Assembly: GCA_914767715.1 (NCBI GenBank)
Contig: OU612071.1
Span: 2,854,001-2,918,000 of the forward strand
Direction of reading: 5' to 3'
Length of the DNA stretch: 64,000 nucleotides
Origin: Membranipora membranacea
Taxonomy: Eukaryota > Bryozoa > Gymnolaemata > Cheilostomatida > Membraniporidae
Position numbers and translations under genes: made by a program. Positions 23,762 to 36,548 of this stretch are shown here, one piece after another. Numbering within the stretch: position 1 is the first letter of the stretch; the number at the start of each line of letters is the position of its first letter. The notes beneath the pieces are model-generated. The model was not told the origin of the DNA. It searched no databases and saw nothing but the letters and a program-made list of their open reading frames with translations.

Positions 23762-24073
23762 TTAATAAAATTTACAGTCAAGTTTTGGCTTGGAAATATT
23801 ATACACTAGGCCTAAATTGCATCCACACTCTTGGACGCAGAGTGGTAGTCCGGGTTTATAGTTCGTCCTTGGAGACCTCCTGTCCCTGATTTCTGGGTCT
23901 GCCAACTTGTCATGTATGACAGGTAGTCTTACACCATACCTGCATGTGAATGATCGATCATTATCAAGGCAAAGGAATTTCATGATGTTTATCACTTTGA
24001 TCTTATGACTGCCATCACACTTTTCAGCCAGATGAAACCTAGCCAGTAATGGTTTGATAATCTGACCTTGAGG
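23762..24073 (-). other. Unrecognised open frame, about 103 codons
   Basis: The minus-strand frame is open from just after a TAA at 24,074-24,076 to the stop at 23,762-23,764. It includes KIKVINIMKFLCLDNDRSF, then CRYGVRLPVIHDKLADPEI and a Cys pair near the end. Its composition is protein-like, but there is no strong start or recognised family. It could be an exon of an unseen gene, a relic of a former transposase gene, or chance. Confidence 0.2.
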
Positions 24074-25508
24074 TTACATAATACTCAGCCTAATTATATT
24101 CACTCATGTTACCTCTTAATTAAAATATAAGGGCCATGTCCTAGTATACTAGACCAAGTTTGGTCCATTTGCCTGCATTCTGAGTCGCTCCTGATCAACT
24201 GGTTACGCCGCAAAGTTACATAATATAGGCCTATTTCATGTAAATGACAATACTAGATGATGTATGTTTATTTACATTGACAATTTTATAACTGTATGAA
24301 TGGACAGTCAATCATCAACTATATTCAACAGTGGGATCAAAAGCTTAGCAGTGAATTGTATTAGCCCAGTGTTATAATCACAATAATCAGAGGGTGTCAA
24401 CAAACCGTCCCTTATTTAGCACAGATTGAACTGAGGCCAAATTAACACAGAATTTATTAGCCCATACTCATCTGTGATTTTCTCTTGTTCAAAGTCAGCT
24501 AAGCTCCGTAGTTTTTTCACAATAAAATTCAGCTGTGTCTGCTCAAGCTAATTTAATTGATCTCCCTCAGAAAAAACACATCGTTGATATACAGGCGGCC
24601 GATTAAGGTGCTGTCATTTGGAATACTTATGTCATGCTTTAGGTTATTAGGTATGATACCAGGCAGAATTATTCCTGATCTAATTGACAAGCACCTTGAT
24701 TGTATGATAAGATAGATTACAACAAAAAACAACCGACAGGCAGCCCTTAATGGCGCTCGGGATGGCGATCGTGGCTGTAGGTTCCATACTATTTAGGTTG
24801 ACTGCTTTATTCTTTTAGTAATCTGCTTGTGAATTTTCACCTGAGACACTCCTACAAAACCCAGTCAATGCAATGCAAAGGCCCAAAATTGCTCTCTAGG
24901 CTTTGGGGCCGGGGCTATGCGCCGAACCCCGTTGGGTGGGCTTCCAGCGCCCCCTAACCCCTCACCTGGGTTTACTTAGGCACTTTGGTAAAAGATGGCA
25001 GGGTCACAATCAAAAGGGAGAAATCCACCCTGTAAATCATTCTCTTAGGAATCATTTCTGTAGTATGTATCGCTAGAATTTCAATTTCTGATTTTTAAAT
25101 GTGAGCTTTTTACCTTCAGCGCAGACAGCCACGTATAAATGTGATACCAAAATAACTAATTTGTTGTCTAGATTGCCGAATTGTAATGGAGGCGGAAGTT
25201 TTAGGGATACACTTGTAATACATTGTGAACTGATAAATTGCTTGATTGATTGATGGTATTTATCCTCAAACACTTCGCCAGCAAAGTTCTTTTGTTGGAC
25301 TTACCCTTGATTAATTAATTTCTATGTAAGTGTGAGGAGCAAACCCTATCAATCATTATGCATGTCTCAAAGTTGAATTGTCGTTTGCTGAGATTTCAAA
25401 GTGGACATGTAAATGTGATAATTTTTGTACTAAATGTACTTTATAATTCGTTTAAATTTTAGGAAGACTGAATACCAGATTTTAACTTCAAACCATGACT
25501 ATGTAGTG
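24074..25508. other. Inside the large element, no gene recognised; GC-rich patch at about 24,897-24,960
   Basis: Mostly AT-rich. A sharply GC-rich stretch (GGGGCCGGGGCTATGCGCC, then GGGTGGGCTTCCAGCGCCCC) stands out and may be a fragment of another repeat family. No exon was identified. Confidence 0.35.
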
Positions 25509-26098
25509 CAAGGGTGTCCTAATTGGGGCCCATGGGCCAAATGTGGCCCACAACTAGCAAATTTAAGTGGCTCAATTGCCATCGTGACACTCTACAAACG
25601 GCGATAATTCATGCGGGGCGCAAATGTCCTGATAACTCATACCATGCAACATGGTCTGTTTTCTGAAAAAACTTACATGGATTGGCCTACAACTGAATAG
25701 AGAACAGAACTAGAGAACATCAGTCTGCAAGAAAAGGACACCAAAAAAATTCCCACTTGTTGAATTAGTTCTCTACATCAAAAATAATTACAATACGCCC
25801 CTGAATGGTTGTGATTCTCCCGTTTTTATAAGCCGCCCTCTTATTCGCTTATTTGCTAATTTTCCAAATGGAATCAGTTTTGAAAAATCCTCAACCAGGA
25901 ATTGTGATTATTTGGATTAGTCAGTTCACTAGCCCCAAAAATTATTTCCTCATGCAATGTTCAAAATTATGAAGCAAAATATTTGTTATGGGGCCTCCTA
26001 GCGACTATCAATAATCACCAAGCATAACTACTCTTGGCCCACGGACATTTTCTAAACTGCGAATATGACCCATGGTAGGACAAGTTTGGGCACCTATG
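25509..26098. mobile_element. Non-autonomous hAT-type element, 590 bp, 8-bp target duplication
   Basis: The left end is CAAGGGTGTCCTAATT, followed by GGGGCCCATGGGCC. The right end, reverse-complemented, is CATAGGTGCCCAAACTTG. These resemble the well-known hAT ends CAGGGGTGTCCAAACT. ATGTAGTG is duplicated exactly on both sides (25,501-25,508 and 26,099-26,106), the 8-bp duplication typical of hAT insertions. There is no transposase frame inside. It is nested in the large TA-flanked element. Confidence 0.8.
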
Positions 26099-26106
26099 AT
26101 GTAGTG

Positions 26107-27634
26107 ATCACTATTGTTTATTGTTGGTTTGCCTGCAAACTATTTCTACCCTGACTGCCTTCAAGTCAAATCTAGCCATAGTGGTCAATCAGGATTAACG
26201 ATCCGGTTGTGCCCTTCTCAGAGTTTTCTCCTCACAATAGATCAAGAAAAGCTTCGAGCATCGCTTTTTTGATATATAATTTCCACTTATTCAGACAACA
26301 CCAGGCCCTAAAAGTAGTTCAATAGTGCCCAATGAGCAATCCCTCAGGTGATGAACAATTATTGCATGGTGTGGAATCCTTGAACCTTAGGAATTTATTC
26401 GAACAATGTATAAATGTGATTTTTTATGCAAGTTGGAGCAACTCTTTGTTAAGTGTGTGCATAAAATTGTTTACACTAGTTTTACTCCTAATTCAAGGAT
26501 TTCTATTCTACAGTTATTTATGTTGAAGCAAGCAAAGCAATTTATTAAATATAGGGCAGTTGCTGTGCCCACGTATGGCTGATTGTCTTTGTGACATCAG
26601 ATTTTAAACCTTGAAACAGAAATAGAGGTAGTTCTCAAACTTGATACGCTGCTGTGCACATTCCTGCATAGTCAACAAAAAGTCATATTGTATGATTCCT
26701 ATCTTCCAATTTAAAGCAGCTAATATTATTGTACATGATCTTCCTACATGAAGTTAAAATTCCGATGGCATGTGGTCCAACCAGTTTGCGTACGGAATTG
26801 TAGCATTTGTGTATAATTCCTGGGTTATGCTTAGATGATAAACGTAATGCAGTCCCAATGACATTATGGTGCATGAGAGAACAACTCCCAATTCATCATC
26901 GGATGTTCATTTTGCATAAGCCCATGTGACACGCATAAAATGATGGTTAGAAATGTCAATTTTTCAGAACAAATTAGAACTGGTATGGTGGTTATTATTC
27001 GCACTGCTTGTGGACATATGGTAGACGGTGAACATGATATGAACTCGCAACACAAACATAAAACCTCGTTAAACTCAGCTGCGTGCCTTGCAGCAAAATA
27101 CAGCCAATCGTCAATCGTCAAAGCCCAGCATGATGGGCCGCAGCATGACTATCAACCTTTCCAACCTTTCAAGTTGTTCAATCCTGTAAACCACACTCAA
27201 CCGGACGTTGACCCAAGCCTCATTAGCCTAAAATCCTCCCACAACTAAATATGCTATTCAAATGGTGGAAACCACTTATTCACTCACAAGTTGCAGTCAG
27301 AATAAATGTTTCTAAACAGATAAAATGAAAGATAATAAAATATACTATCTGTAATATCTATTGATAAAATTTTGCAAAGCTCTGAGACACAGTAATCATA
27401 TAATTACTGATGATTATTCATTGATATTGTTTTGATCAGGTTACAAAATGATTTTGAGAGAACAATTTTACACCTGTTTTGCCATGATGTTATTGCTGGA
27501 TAAGCTTCAAGAAGTTGTAGTGATGTCATTCCACGAAGTCATTCAGAACATTAACAGAGTGTCATGAAAGCATTTTTGTCAAATTGCCATATAGTCAATT
27601 CCACTAGATGTTACAGTAACAGTCGGTGCACCTT
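26107..27634. other. Inside the large element, no gene recognised
   Basis: Several short open frames occur (26.33-26.53 kb plus, 26.86-27.25 kb both strands) but none has a recognised motif or matching splice sites. Confidence 0.35.
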
Positions 27635-27872
27635 GTTACAACAAGGACATGGCATATCAATCATGCTGGATATTATATCGGAGTTATCATAGCATTTTGG
27701 AAAACTTCTCGTTAGAACGTTATGTCACAACAGGTGGATAATGTTACACAAAATTGTTAAAACAAAGACATTGGATATCAATATTGCTAGATATTATATT
27801 GGAGTTATGGGAACATTTTGGATAGCTTGTCGTTAGAGCGTTATGTCAAAACTTGCTGATAATGTTACAACA
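27635..27872. repeat. Right subterminal direct repeat, two copies of about 121 bp
   Basis: Copies start near GTTACAACAAGGACAT (27,635) and GTTAAAACAAAGACAT (27,756). Both contain GATATTATAT, GGAGTTAT, CATTTTGGA, CGTTAGA and CGTTATGTCA in the same order. This mirrors the presence of direct repeats near the left end. Confidence 0.65.
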
Positions 27873-28052
27873 AATAATTTTGTGAGGTGATGGGAATAAC
27901 ATTTTGAGGCGATGTTTTAAACACAATAATATGATATCTCCAATGAGCTGCGTTTCTGCCAGTCAACCCGATATCATACAACAATATCAGGGAGTATGCT
28001 CTTGAATGCAATGACCCGATCACAACATTATCACGAGGTACAAAACATTTTA

Positions 28053-28074
28053 AAAACATTTTGCGTTTGCTGGG
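28053..28074 (-). repeat. Right terminal inverted repeat of the large element
   Basis: It ends ..ACATTTTGCGTTTGCTGGG, the reverse complement of the left terminus with one difference in 20 bases. TA follows at 28,075. Confidence 0.75.
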
Positions 28075-29821
28075 TAGTGGCTGGCTACTCATATAATTAC
28101 ATTTTTGCAATCGACCATGACACCTTGTCGACATTCAATTATCCACACTCTCTTTACTCAACAAAAACATGGTCCATGCTTCTAAACAGTTATACAAGGT
28201 TGCGATCACTTCACTTTTGGGTAGCCGGGTAAACCTTCTTCCGGGAGTTATTGCACAATCAAGTAGAGGGTGCCCTGGGACTGCATCTATACTGCAACAA
28301 GTTATAATGTTGTTACTTTTGAGGATTCGGTTAGCCAAACAGGTGGGCTGCCTCAATAAACAACAAATCTGAGATGGCCTCCAAAAAAATCTGAAGAATT
28401 TCTCCACGCGGTGCATTGAAACGATCCAAGTACAATTGAGACCTCTGCTGGATGAAGATATCAGTTAGAGCAATTACAGACATTGTTTTCTCAGAGTAAA
28501 TTTTCTAATCCCTCAAGAAAATCTTATTTGTAAACAACCAGTTGTATTGCAGTCTCTGTGTTTTATTACAGGGAAAGAATTTGTTAATGTTGTGCCTTGT
28601 TTATCTTTTCCAAATGATTTAAAGGCAATGTTACATTAGAATATTAAAACCTGAGGATAACCTTTGTGTCTCAAGACTGATTAAAATTGAAGGTTGATTT
28701 AAATCAGATGTCTTGTCACAAGCCACATCCCGGAGCATAGGCGGCGAAATTCGTTGCCTTAGTGGCCAGGCCACAATATCTGCGCCAGGTTGCTTTCTGT
28801 TTGCTCAAATTGACTTTAATGAACTGAGAAGGTGATAGGTTGTATCCATATCCATTATTGACTTAGAGTCAGTTTTTACTTCTTAAGTGATGTTAGGGGA
28901 ATATCTTCTTTTCTTTCATATAATTTTTTAATTTTTGGTTGTAAACTGAAACAGGATAGTTTTCTGCCAGGTTTACCTGGAATTCTCCAATCACTGGGCC
29001 CAGGTCGGAACCATTTCCCCCTCGTGATTTAATTGTGGACAACGTTTTAACCAGGTTGTTGGCGGGGGTGGAGTTGGGTTTTTTATGCTTCTCGGCACTG
29101 CGCACTTGGGAATTTTTGTTGAACGGTGATTTCCTCTAGGGTTACCCTTTCTAAATAGATTAAGTAGTTCCTAGCCTGTGATGAGACAGTGACACCTATG
29201 GTGTTGTAACATTGCCATCAGAGGAAATTGTTCGATTTATACAATTAAATTCTTGAGCATTTAAACACGGCTTGTAAGATTTGCTTAAGTACCTAGCATT
29301 GTTCTCCAGCGAAGCTGTGTATAGGATTATATCTTTGATCAGGTGATACAGCAGTACTTTTAATTGTTTTGGTTGTTCTAAATTATTTGGAGCAGATTTC
29401 ATAAGTTTAATAATTAACAAAGGTTCACAACTTGAGTTTCAGTGTGTTATCCTTATTATGAAAGTATCGATAACAATTTGTCTACATAGCAGTTTGAAAA
29501 GATCTGTACAATGAAACAGAGTTACACAGTGATTTAGCGAACAGAAATATATCACATATTCTAAGCAAGACTAAATTATAGTCATAACTCCTTGGTTGAA
29601 GCTGGAAACAGTAACCAGTCGCAGCATTAGAAGGCAGTGTTGTTGAGTTCAACAAGTTTTATTCTTTTTTCTCAATTAAGCAACATGTCAATCTTTTACA
29701 ACAACACATGTTGTATTACACTCTCCGAACCCTCCATTATCTGTTTTAGTTACTGGGTGCAAGCGGACGTGGATGGTATAGCTGCCACCACAATAAGGAT
29801 ATCATAATCACTAAGCTTCAA
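28075..29821 (+). repeat. Array unit 2, right part
   Basis: Unit sequence resumes exactly where it stopped at 14,201 (GTGGCTGGCTACTCATAT against GAGGCTGGCTACTCATAT in unit 3). It has a deletion of about 0.65-0.8 kb at about 28,800, where TGCTTTCTGTTTGC is fused to CAAATTGACTTTAATG. The same deletion occurs in unit 6 at about 51,795. No gene was recognised. Confidence 0.85.
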
Positions 29822-30157
29822 CTTAAGAAAACCAATATCAATCATCATTAAATTATGTCAGTTGTCGATGTCATTAAACCAAGTAGTGTATTTTTTCCCT
29901 AATCACACAAAACTTAATATCAATTATTTGACATCTGGCAGTTTGAAATTATCCACATAATATGACAAGTGTCCAAAACTTTTATTGGCATAATAATTGA
30001 TCCAACAACTATTAGTATGTAGGCGTATTAAGTTCAGATCCTGCACCCTACCTCCTGGGAACAATGATATTTCCCTATCAACCATAATTTATATGGAAAT
30101 AAACAATATGAAAATAATAACAGCTTCCAGCTCATCAGATGTTGCCTGTCCTGAAAG

Positions 30158-30165
30158 TATAAAAG
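30158..30165 (+). promoter_or_regulatory. TATA box of peptide gene 3
   Basis: TATAAAAG, conserved position. Confidence 0.7.
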
Positions 30166-30416
30166 AAGAGACCAATTAATACAAAGATCACAAGACTACA
30201 GCCTCACATCACTGCACAGCACTGTCTCAAACCTCTTAATCCACAGTAAGTATCTGGTTGTAAATTTACTGATCAGGAATTGTATGAGGTTATGCCGCGT
30301 TGGAAGTAAATTTTTGTATTTGTTTTCTGTATTATCTCATTGAGGAAGTTTCTATTAATCAAGCTGGTATAATGGAATGCATATTCTTTATCTGATGTAG
30401 ATAGAAGAAACTGGAA

Positions 30417-30915
30417 ATGAAGGTCTTTGCACTTCTATCCCTGATCGTTACTGCACTTGGTGAGTTTCACTTCTTCTTCTTGTTTTATATTTTTTCAGTG
30501 AATACTGAGACCTGTTCTACATGTGGTATTTAGGTAGATATTGGATGACTGATGCATTAATGTTTCCACCAACTGTGGTGTTTTATTATCTTCAAAGACA
30601 TAATTAATCCATATCTGATATAATTAGTTACATTGAGGTCTAAAATACGAATCACCCCATAGCATTTGATCAGATCACATTCACTCCATAAGCGTGGTTG
30701 ATCTTAAAATGTAATATAATAGACGGTACAGAATAAACTGTTTGATGATTGTGATGATAATTTATTTATCATCGCAACTGCAAAAGGGTAATGTTCATAA
30801 GTTTATAAATTTACACTGTGTTTTTATAGCTGTTGTACAGATTGAAGCTGGGATCTTAAGTTCGGTGATAGAGTCAGTAGCTACCGAAGTAGCTGTTGAC
30901 GAAATCGAAGGCTAA
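30417..30915 (+). CDS. Secreted peptide gene, array copy 3
   Basis: Exon 1 ends at 30,245. Exon 2 is 30,401-30,459 (ATG 30,417) and exon 3 is 30,830-30,940 (TAA 30,913). The 3'-UTR exon starts at 31,144, with AATAAA at 31,230 and 31,247. All four exons and splice sites are intact. The predicted mature part has 21 residues, GILSSVIESV to VDEIEG: four residues shorter than copy 1 and more acidic (Lys8 is replaced by Glu). Confidence 0.75.
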
Positions 30916-33900
30916 ACACCCACCAGCGGACCAAATTGAGGTGAGCAGATACAATAAGACTACAATCTTTGTATTATAGATATTGCACATATATGTACTG
31001 ATAAGAAAACAAATTATAATGAAAATTCTAAAATAATTTTATTGGTTGATGCAACTCTGAATATTTGTTATTTAATGTTGTCGTAAACAAATCAGTTTTA
31101 TGCATATAAATCAAATTAATTTATTTTTTCCAAAACATTCTAGGTTCGAGATATGTCTGCAACCAAGAGAAAATAACACAGGATTTATAAGCTCTTGTCA
31201 ATCAACTGTGTATTGAATCTAATTTAATCAATAAATAATATTTAGCAATAAAGCAAAACCTCCTTGCACACAGTTTAATAATTATATTTCAAACACAAAT
31301 AACAACTCCTAAATTATTATGGCATTCAGTTTGGTTATGTCATACCCATAAGATAGAGAGCGAAACCTCCTATGCCATTCTACACCATTAAAGGGAACTG
31401 AAATTGATTGTTCAAGCCAGAACAGTGACAGGACTCACAACATCTGCACGTGCTTACATTGTAAAATCTAAAGTTACTTAAGGGTACCAGAAAGGTACAA
31501 TTTCATACATGGTATACATTGAACTCAATCCTGGAACAGCAGCTCACTCATAGCCTTATAAACAATAATCACTCGATTTAGGAATACTTACTTGATTTTA
31601 TGAACTCCTCAATCCTCTAATAATTTAAGTTTATAGATGTCTATGTGATTTGCTATGTGAAATGCTATGTGAAATGCTATGTGATTGGCTGTCCCTAGTA
31701 GAGGGTGCCATCTTTACTGTATGACCACGTGACAGTCACCTGACTAAAACCGTTACAACAAGATGCATTCTTCCGGATATAATGCAGTCTCTAATAAAAT
31801 ATTCATTGATTTATGGATTTGTTTCATAGTGTTTTAATGTTTTATATTATCAAGACAGGCATGAATAAAAGTTTTTATGTTCAAAATAACCACCAAATAA
31901 AAGAAAAAGACACTAGTTTATACAAATTGTTGCTCACAGAAAATTGATTTTTTTATTAATCACACTTTGCGCAAACTCCAAAAGGCTACTAGGAACTGAG
32001 CTCGATGTCAAATGAAAAATTGTGAGAATGTCTATTGGAAAATACAGCTCCCTGATTGGAAAATGGTGAGTTGAAAATGCTATTCTAAGAATAGTACAAT
32101 TCAATGATGGTATATTATAGTGACGTAGAGGGTATCTGCATGGTACATGTCATCTTCATGAGGCTCAGTTATTTAAAGTCAAAAATGCTCAGTTGTAGTT
32201 ATCTCCTCCTTACTTTTCAAAAAGCTATCTCCTTCCTACATTTTTTAATTCAGAATAACCACATTTGGTCACCTGGATCGTTAGTCAATCAGCTAACTAT
32301 TCAGTCATCTTTTTCTGCAAAAAACTCCAAATCTGACAAAAAATCTCCAAGTTCGTGTTTTTCTGTTCGGGAAGAATTAAATTTCGACATGGTAACTCAC
32401 AACGATCTGGTTTTTTTTGGAGCATCTGTTTATCACATTATCCATGTGAGCTTTTGAGGGCATCTTTGAAATATTTTTTAAACATAATTAAAATTGCGAT
32501 TTACTTTTTCATTATGGTGTTTATTTCATCCATCAGTGCAGTGGCAATGTTGCACAAGGCAGTGAAAAGAGCCTATATATTTGTTGATTCTATGCCATTG
32601 TGCACAGTTTCAAACAAATTCTAATTGCCTTTTATCAAAGGAGTGGAGCAATTTACAAATGACAATGGAGATGCTAAACTGAACTTAAACAAAAGAATAT
32701 TTCTGTTGGTTGATATAACCTTTCAGTATAGATTGTGGTGACCCATCAGTCCCCCATCAAATTCTTTCATAATGACTATAGACCGCAAAATAATTAATAT
32801 TATTAATATTTCCAAACATGGTTTGGATTTGGCTTTTTCAGTTGATACTGTTCAATGATAGCATTTTCAAACTACACCCGAATGTTTGAGCTTATATTTT
32901 ACTTGAATGTCATCCTAATATTTTTATTATTGAAAAACACTAATGTAACTATGCTGGATGCGTATATGATTATGATAACTGTGTGTCTGGAGGGATCACC
33001 CTTAATAACACACATGATATTCTATGTGAAATATTCTGCTGCATTTTCAGTGAGCTGGTTTTTGTATGTTCGACCTTGGTGTAGTTATCACCATTAAGGA
33101 ATTGCAGTCCTGAAATAACCATCGACAGCATTCATGTTACGGTTGAGTTTGTACATTTTCTTAAAAATCGTGCCCTGGGACTGCATCTATACTGCAACAA
33201 GTTATAATGTTGTTACTTTTGAGGATTCGGTCAGCCAAACAGGTGGGCTACCTCAAAAAACAACAAATCTGAGATGGCCTCCAAACAAAATTGGAAGCAA
33301 TTCTTCACGCAGTGCATTGAAACGATCCAAGTACAATTGAGACCTCTGCTGGATGAAGATATCAGTGAGAGCAATTACAGACATTGTTTTCTCAGAGTAA
33401 ATTTTCTAATCCCTCAAGAAAGTCTTATTTGTAAACAACCAGTGTATTGCAGTCTCTATGTTTCATTCCAGGGAAAGAATTTGTTACTGTTGTGCCTTGT
33501 TAATCTTTTCCAAAGGATTTAAAGGCAAGGTAATTTTAGAATATCTAAACCTGAGGATTACCTTTGTGTCTCAAGACTTGTTGCTTCTCATGATATTTAT
33601 GTATTATAGCATTATTACATCAGATTAAAACTGAAGGTTCAATTAAATCAGATGTCTAGTCGCAAGCAACATCCCGGACCATAGGATGCAAAATTTGTTG
33701 CCTTAGTGGCCAGGCCGCAATATCTGCTCCAGGTTGCTCTCTGTTTGCAGGCGGGTCGGAGCACACCTGGGTTCCAACCAAAGCCCAGTGCTAGATAATT
33801 TGTAATTCCTGCTCAGTCCAAATATACTTTCCAACCAGCATTCCAAGCCCGAAACCCCAGTTCTGATACAAAAAATTTAGCCCATATTGAGTGCCCCGTT

Positions 33901-36289
33901 TTTTATACCAATTTTATTGCATATAAAATATCATATCATATTATGTTGAATCAATAGGCTCTAGAGGCTGGCTACTCATATATTTACATTTTTGCAATCG
34001 ACCATGACACCTTGTCGACATTCAATTATCCACACTCTCTTTACTCAACAAAAACATGGTCCATGCGATCACTTCACTTTTGGTTAGCCGGGTAAACCTT
34101 CTTCCGGGAGTTATTGCACAATCGAGTAGAGGGTGCCCTGGGACTGCATCTATACTGCAACACGTTATAATGTTGTTCCTTATGAGGATTCGGTTAGCCA
34201 AACAGGTGGGCTGCCTCCATAAACAACAAATCTGAGATGGCCTCCAAAAAAGTCTGAAGCAATTCTCCACGCGGTGCATTGAAACGATCCAAGTACAATT
34301 GAGACCTAAGCTGGATGAAGATATCAGTTAGAGCAATTACAGACATTGTTTTCTCAGAGTAAATTTTCTAATTCCTCAAGAAAATCTTATTTGTAAACAA
34401 CCAGTTGTATTGCAGTCTCTGTGTTTCATTACAGGGAAAGAATTTGTTACTGTTGTGCCTTGTTTATCTTTTCCAAATGATTTAAAGGCAATGTAATATT
34501 AGAATATCAAAACCTGAGGATAACCTATGTGTCTCAAGAATGATTAAAATTGAAGGTTGATTTAAATCAGATGTCTTGTCACAAGCCACATCCCGGAGCA
34601 TAGGCGGCGAAATTCGTTGCCTTAGTGGCCAGGCCACAATATCTGCGCCAGGTTGCTCTCTGTTTGCACGCAGGTCGGAGGACACCTGGGCGCCAACCAA
34701 TGCCCAGTAGAAGATGGACCGCAGATACATTCGATATGAGGCCCTTTCGATAAATTTAAGGTTCAATGATTGCACAGACCAAGGGTACATTGTGGCAGCA
34801 TCATTCAAGGATTGTTATAATTATTCCTATTGTAAAAACTGCCACAATACTGCCTTCCTAGCTATACCCATCGTATCAATTTAGCTAGGATAGTTAGGTG
34901 TAATTTAAGCGTATAACTTCATGTCTAATTGTGGAGTAAGGCTGTACAAAGAGAAATTTTTAAGGGAGAGCCTGCATATTCTCTTTTTTATTGTAATCAA
35001 AAACTTTGAATTCAGTTCATTCTCCAGAACCCTATAATTGTGACAAATAGATGAAAGGAGTTTTTGGCATCAAGCTTCCCATAACTTTCCCCATGACGCA
35101 AAGCTTGCAGATACCTTGACCAAGGAGTAAAAAACTCGGGACCATTTCCCGCTTGTGATTTAATTGTGGACAACGTTTTAACCAGGTTGTTGGTGGGGGT
35201 GGAGTTGGGTTTTGTATGCTTCTCGGCACTGCGCACTTGGGAACTCTTGTTGAACGGTGATTTCCTCTAGGGTGACCCTTTCTAAATAGATAACATAGTT
35301 CCTAGCCTGTGATGAGACAGTGACACCTGTGGTGTTGTAACATTGCCATCAGAGAAAATTGTTCGATTTAGACAATTTAATTCTTGAGCATTTAAACACG
35401 GCTTGTAAGATTTTGCTTAAGTACCTAGCATTGTTCTCCAGCGAAGCTGTGTATAGGATTATCTCATTGATCAGGTGATACAGCAGTACTTTTAATTGTT
35501 TTGGTTGTTCTAAATTATTTGGAGCAGATTTCATAAGTTTAATAATTAACAAAGGTTCACAACTTGAGTTTCAGTGTGTTATCCTTATTATGAAAGTATC
35601 GATAACAATTTGTTTACATAGCAGTTTGAAAAGATCCGTACAATGAAACAGAGTTACACAGTGATTTAGCGAACAGAAATATATCACATATTCTAAGCAA
35701 GACTAAATTATAGTCATAACTCCTTGGTTGAAGCTGGAAACAGTAACCAGTCGCAGCATTAGAAGGCAGTGTTGTTGAGTTCAACAAGTTTTATTCTTTT
35801 TTCTCAATTAAGCAACATGTCAATCTTTTACAACAACACATGTTGTATTACACTCTCCGAACCCTCCATTATCTGTTTTAGTTACTGGGTGCAAGCGGAC
35901 GTGGATGGTATAGCTGCCACCACAATAAGGATATCATAATCACTAAGCTTCAACTTAAGAAAACCAATATCAATCATCATTAAATTATGTCAGTTGTCGA
36001 TGTCATTAAACCAAGTAGTGTATTTTTTCCCTAATCACACAAAACTTAATATCAATTATTTGACATCTGGCAGTTTGAAATTATCCACATAATATGACAA
36101 GTGTCCAAAACTTTTATTGGCATTATAATTGATCCAACAACTATTAGTATGTAGGCGTATTAAGTTCAGATCCTGCACCCTACCTCCTGGGAACAATGAT
36201 ATTTCCCTATCAACCATAATTTATATGGAAATAAACAATATGAAAATAATAACAGCTTCCAGCTCATCAGATGTTGCCTGTCCTGAAAG

Positions 36290-36297
36290 TATAAAAG
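36290..36297 (+). promoter_or_regulatory. TATA box of peptide gene 4
   Basis: TATAAAAG, conserved position. Confidence 0.7.
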
Positions 36298-36548
36298 AAG
36301 AGACCAATTAATACAAAGATCACAAGACTACAGCCTCACATCACTGCACAGCACTGTCTCAAACCTCTTAATCCACAGTAAGTATCTGGTTGTAAATTTA
36401 CTGATCAGGAATTGTATGAGGTAATGCCGCGTTGGAAGTAAATTTTTGTATTTGTTTTCTGTATTATCTCATTGAGGAAGTTTCTATAAATCAAGCTGGT
36501 ATAATGGAATGCATATTCTTTATCTGATGTAGATAGAAGAAACTGGAA

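Larger units (their letters stand above)
14202..28074. mobile_element. 13.9-kb inverted-repeat element inserted in array unit 2, TA target duplication
   Basis: The left end reads CCCAGCAAACACAAAATGTT. The right end, reverse-complemented, reads CCCAGCAAACGCAAAATGTT, i.e. 19 of 20 bases agree. TA flanks both sides (14,200-14,201 and 28,075-28,076). Units 3, 4 and 5 have the uninterrupted site, GGCTCTAGAGGCTGGC, at about 33,958, 40,085 and 46,216. Removing the insertion and one TA restores that sequence except for one base. The insertion therefore happened in one step at a known base. Both ends carry short direct repeats internally. No transposase was recognised, so it is probably non-autonomous, or mobilised by a transposase with TA specificity such as the Tc1/mariner or a related group. 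Inside are a DUF4806 gene (14.9-21.5 kb) and a nested hAT-type element. Confidence 0.8.
29822..35953 (+). repeat. Array unit 3 (6.13 kb)
   Basis: Full-length unit with the peptide gene, both internal half-repeats (about 33,171 and 34,135) and the empty insertion site GGCTCTAGAGGCTGGC near 33,958. Very similar to unit 4. Confidence 0.9.

Noticed and set aside
26332-27248. Possible transposase or other gene in the right part of the large element
   Set aside because: Short frames on both strands overlap one another and show no catalytic motif, consistent splice sites or family resemblance.
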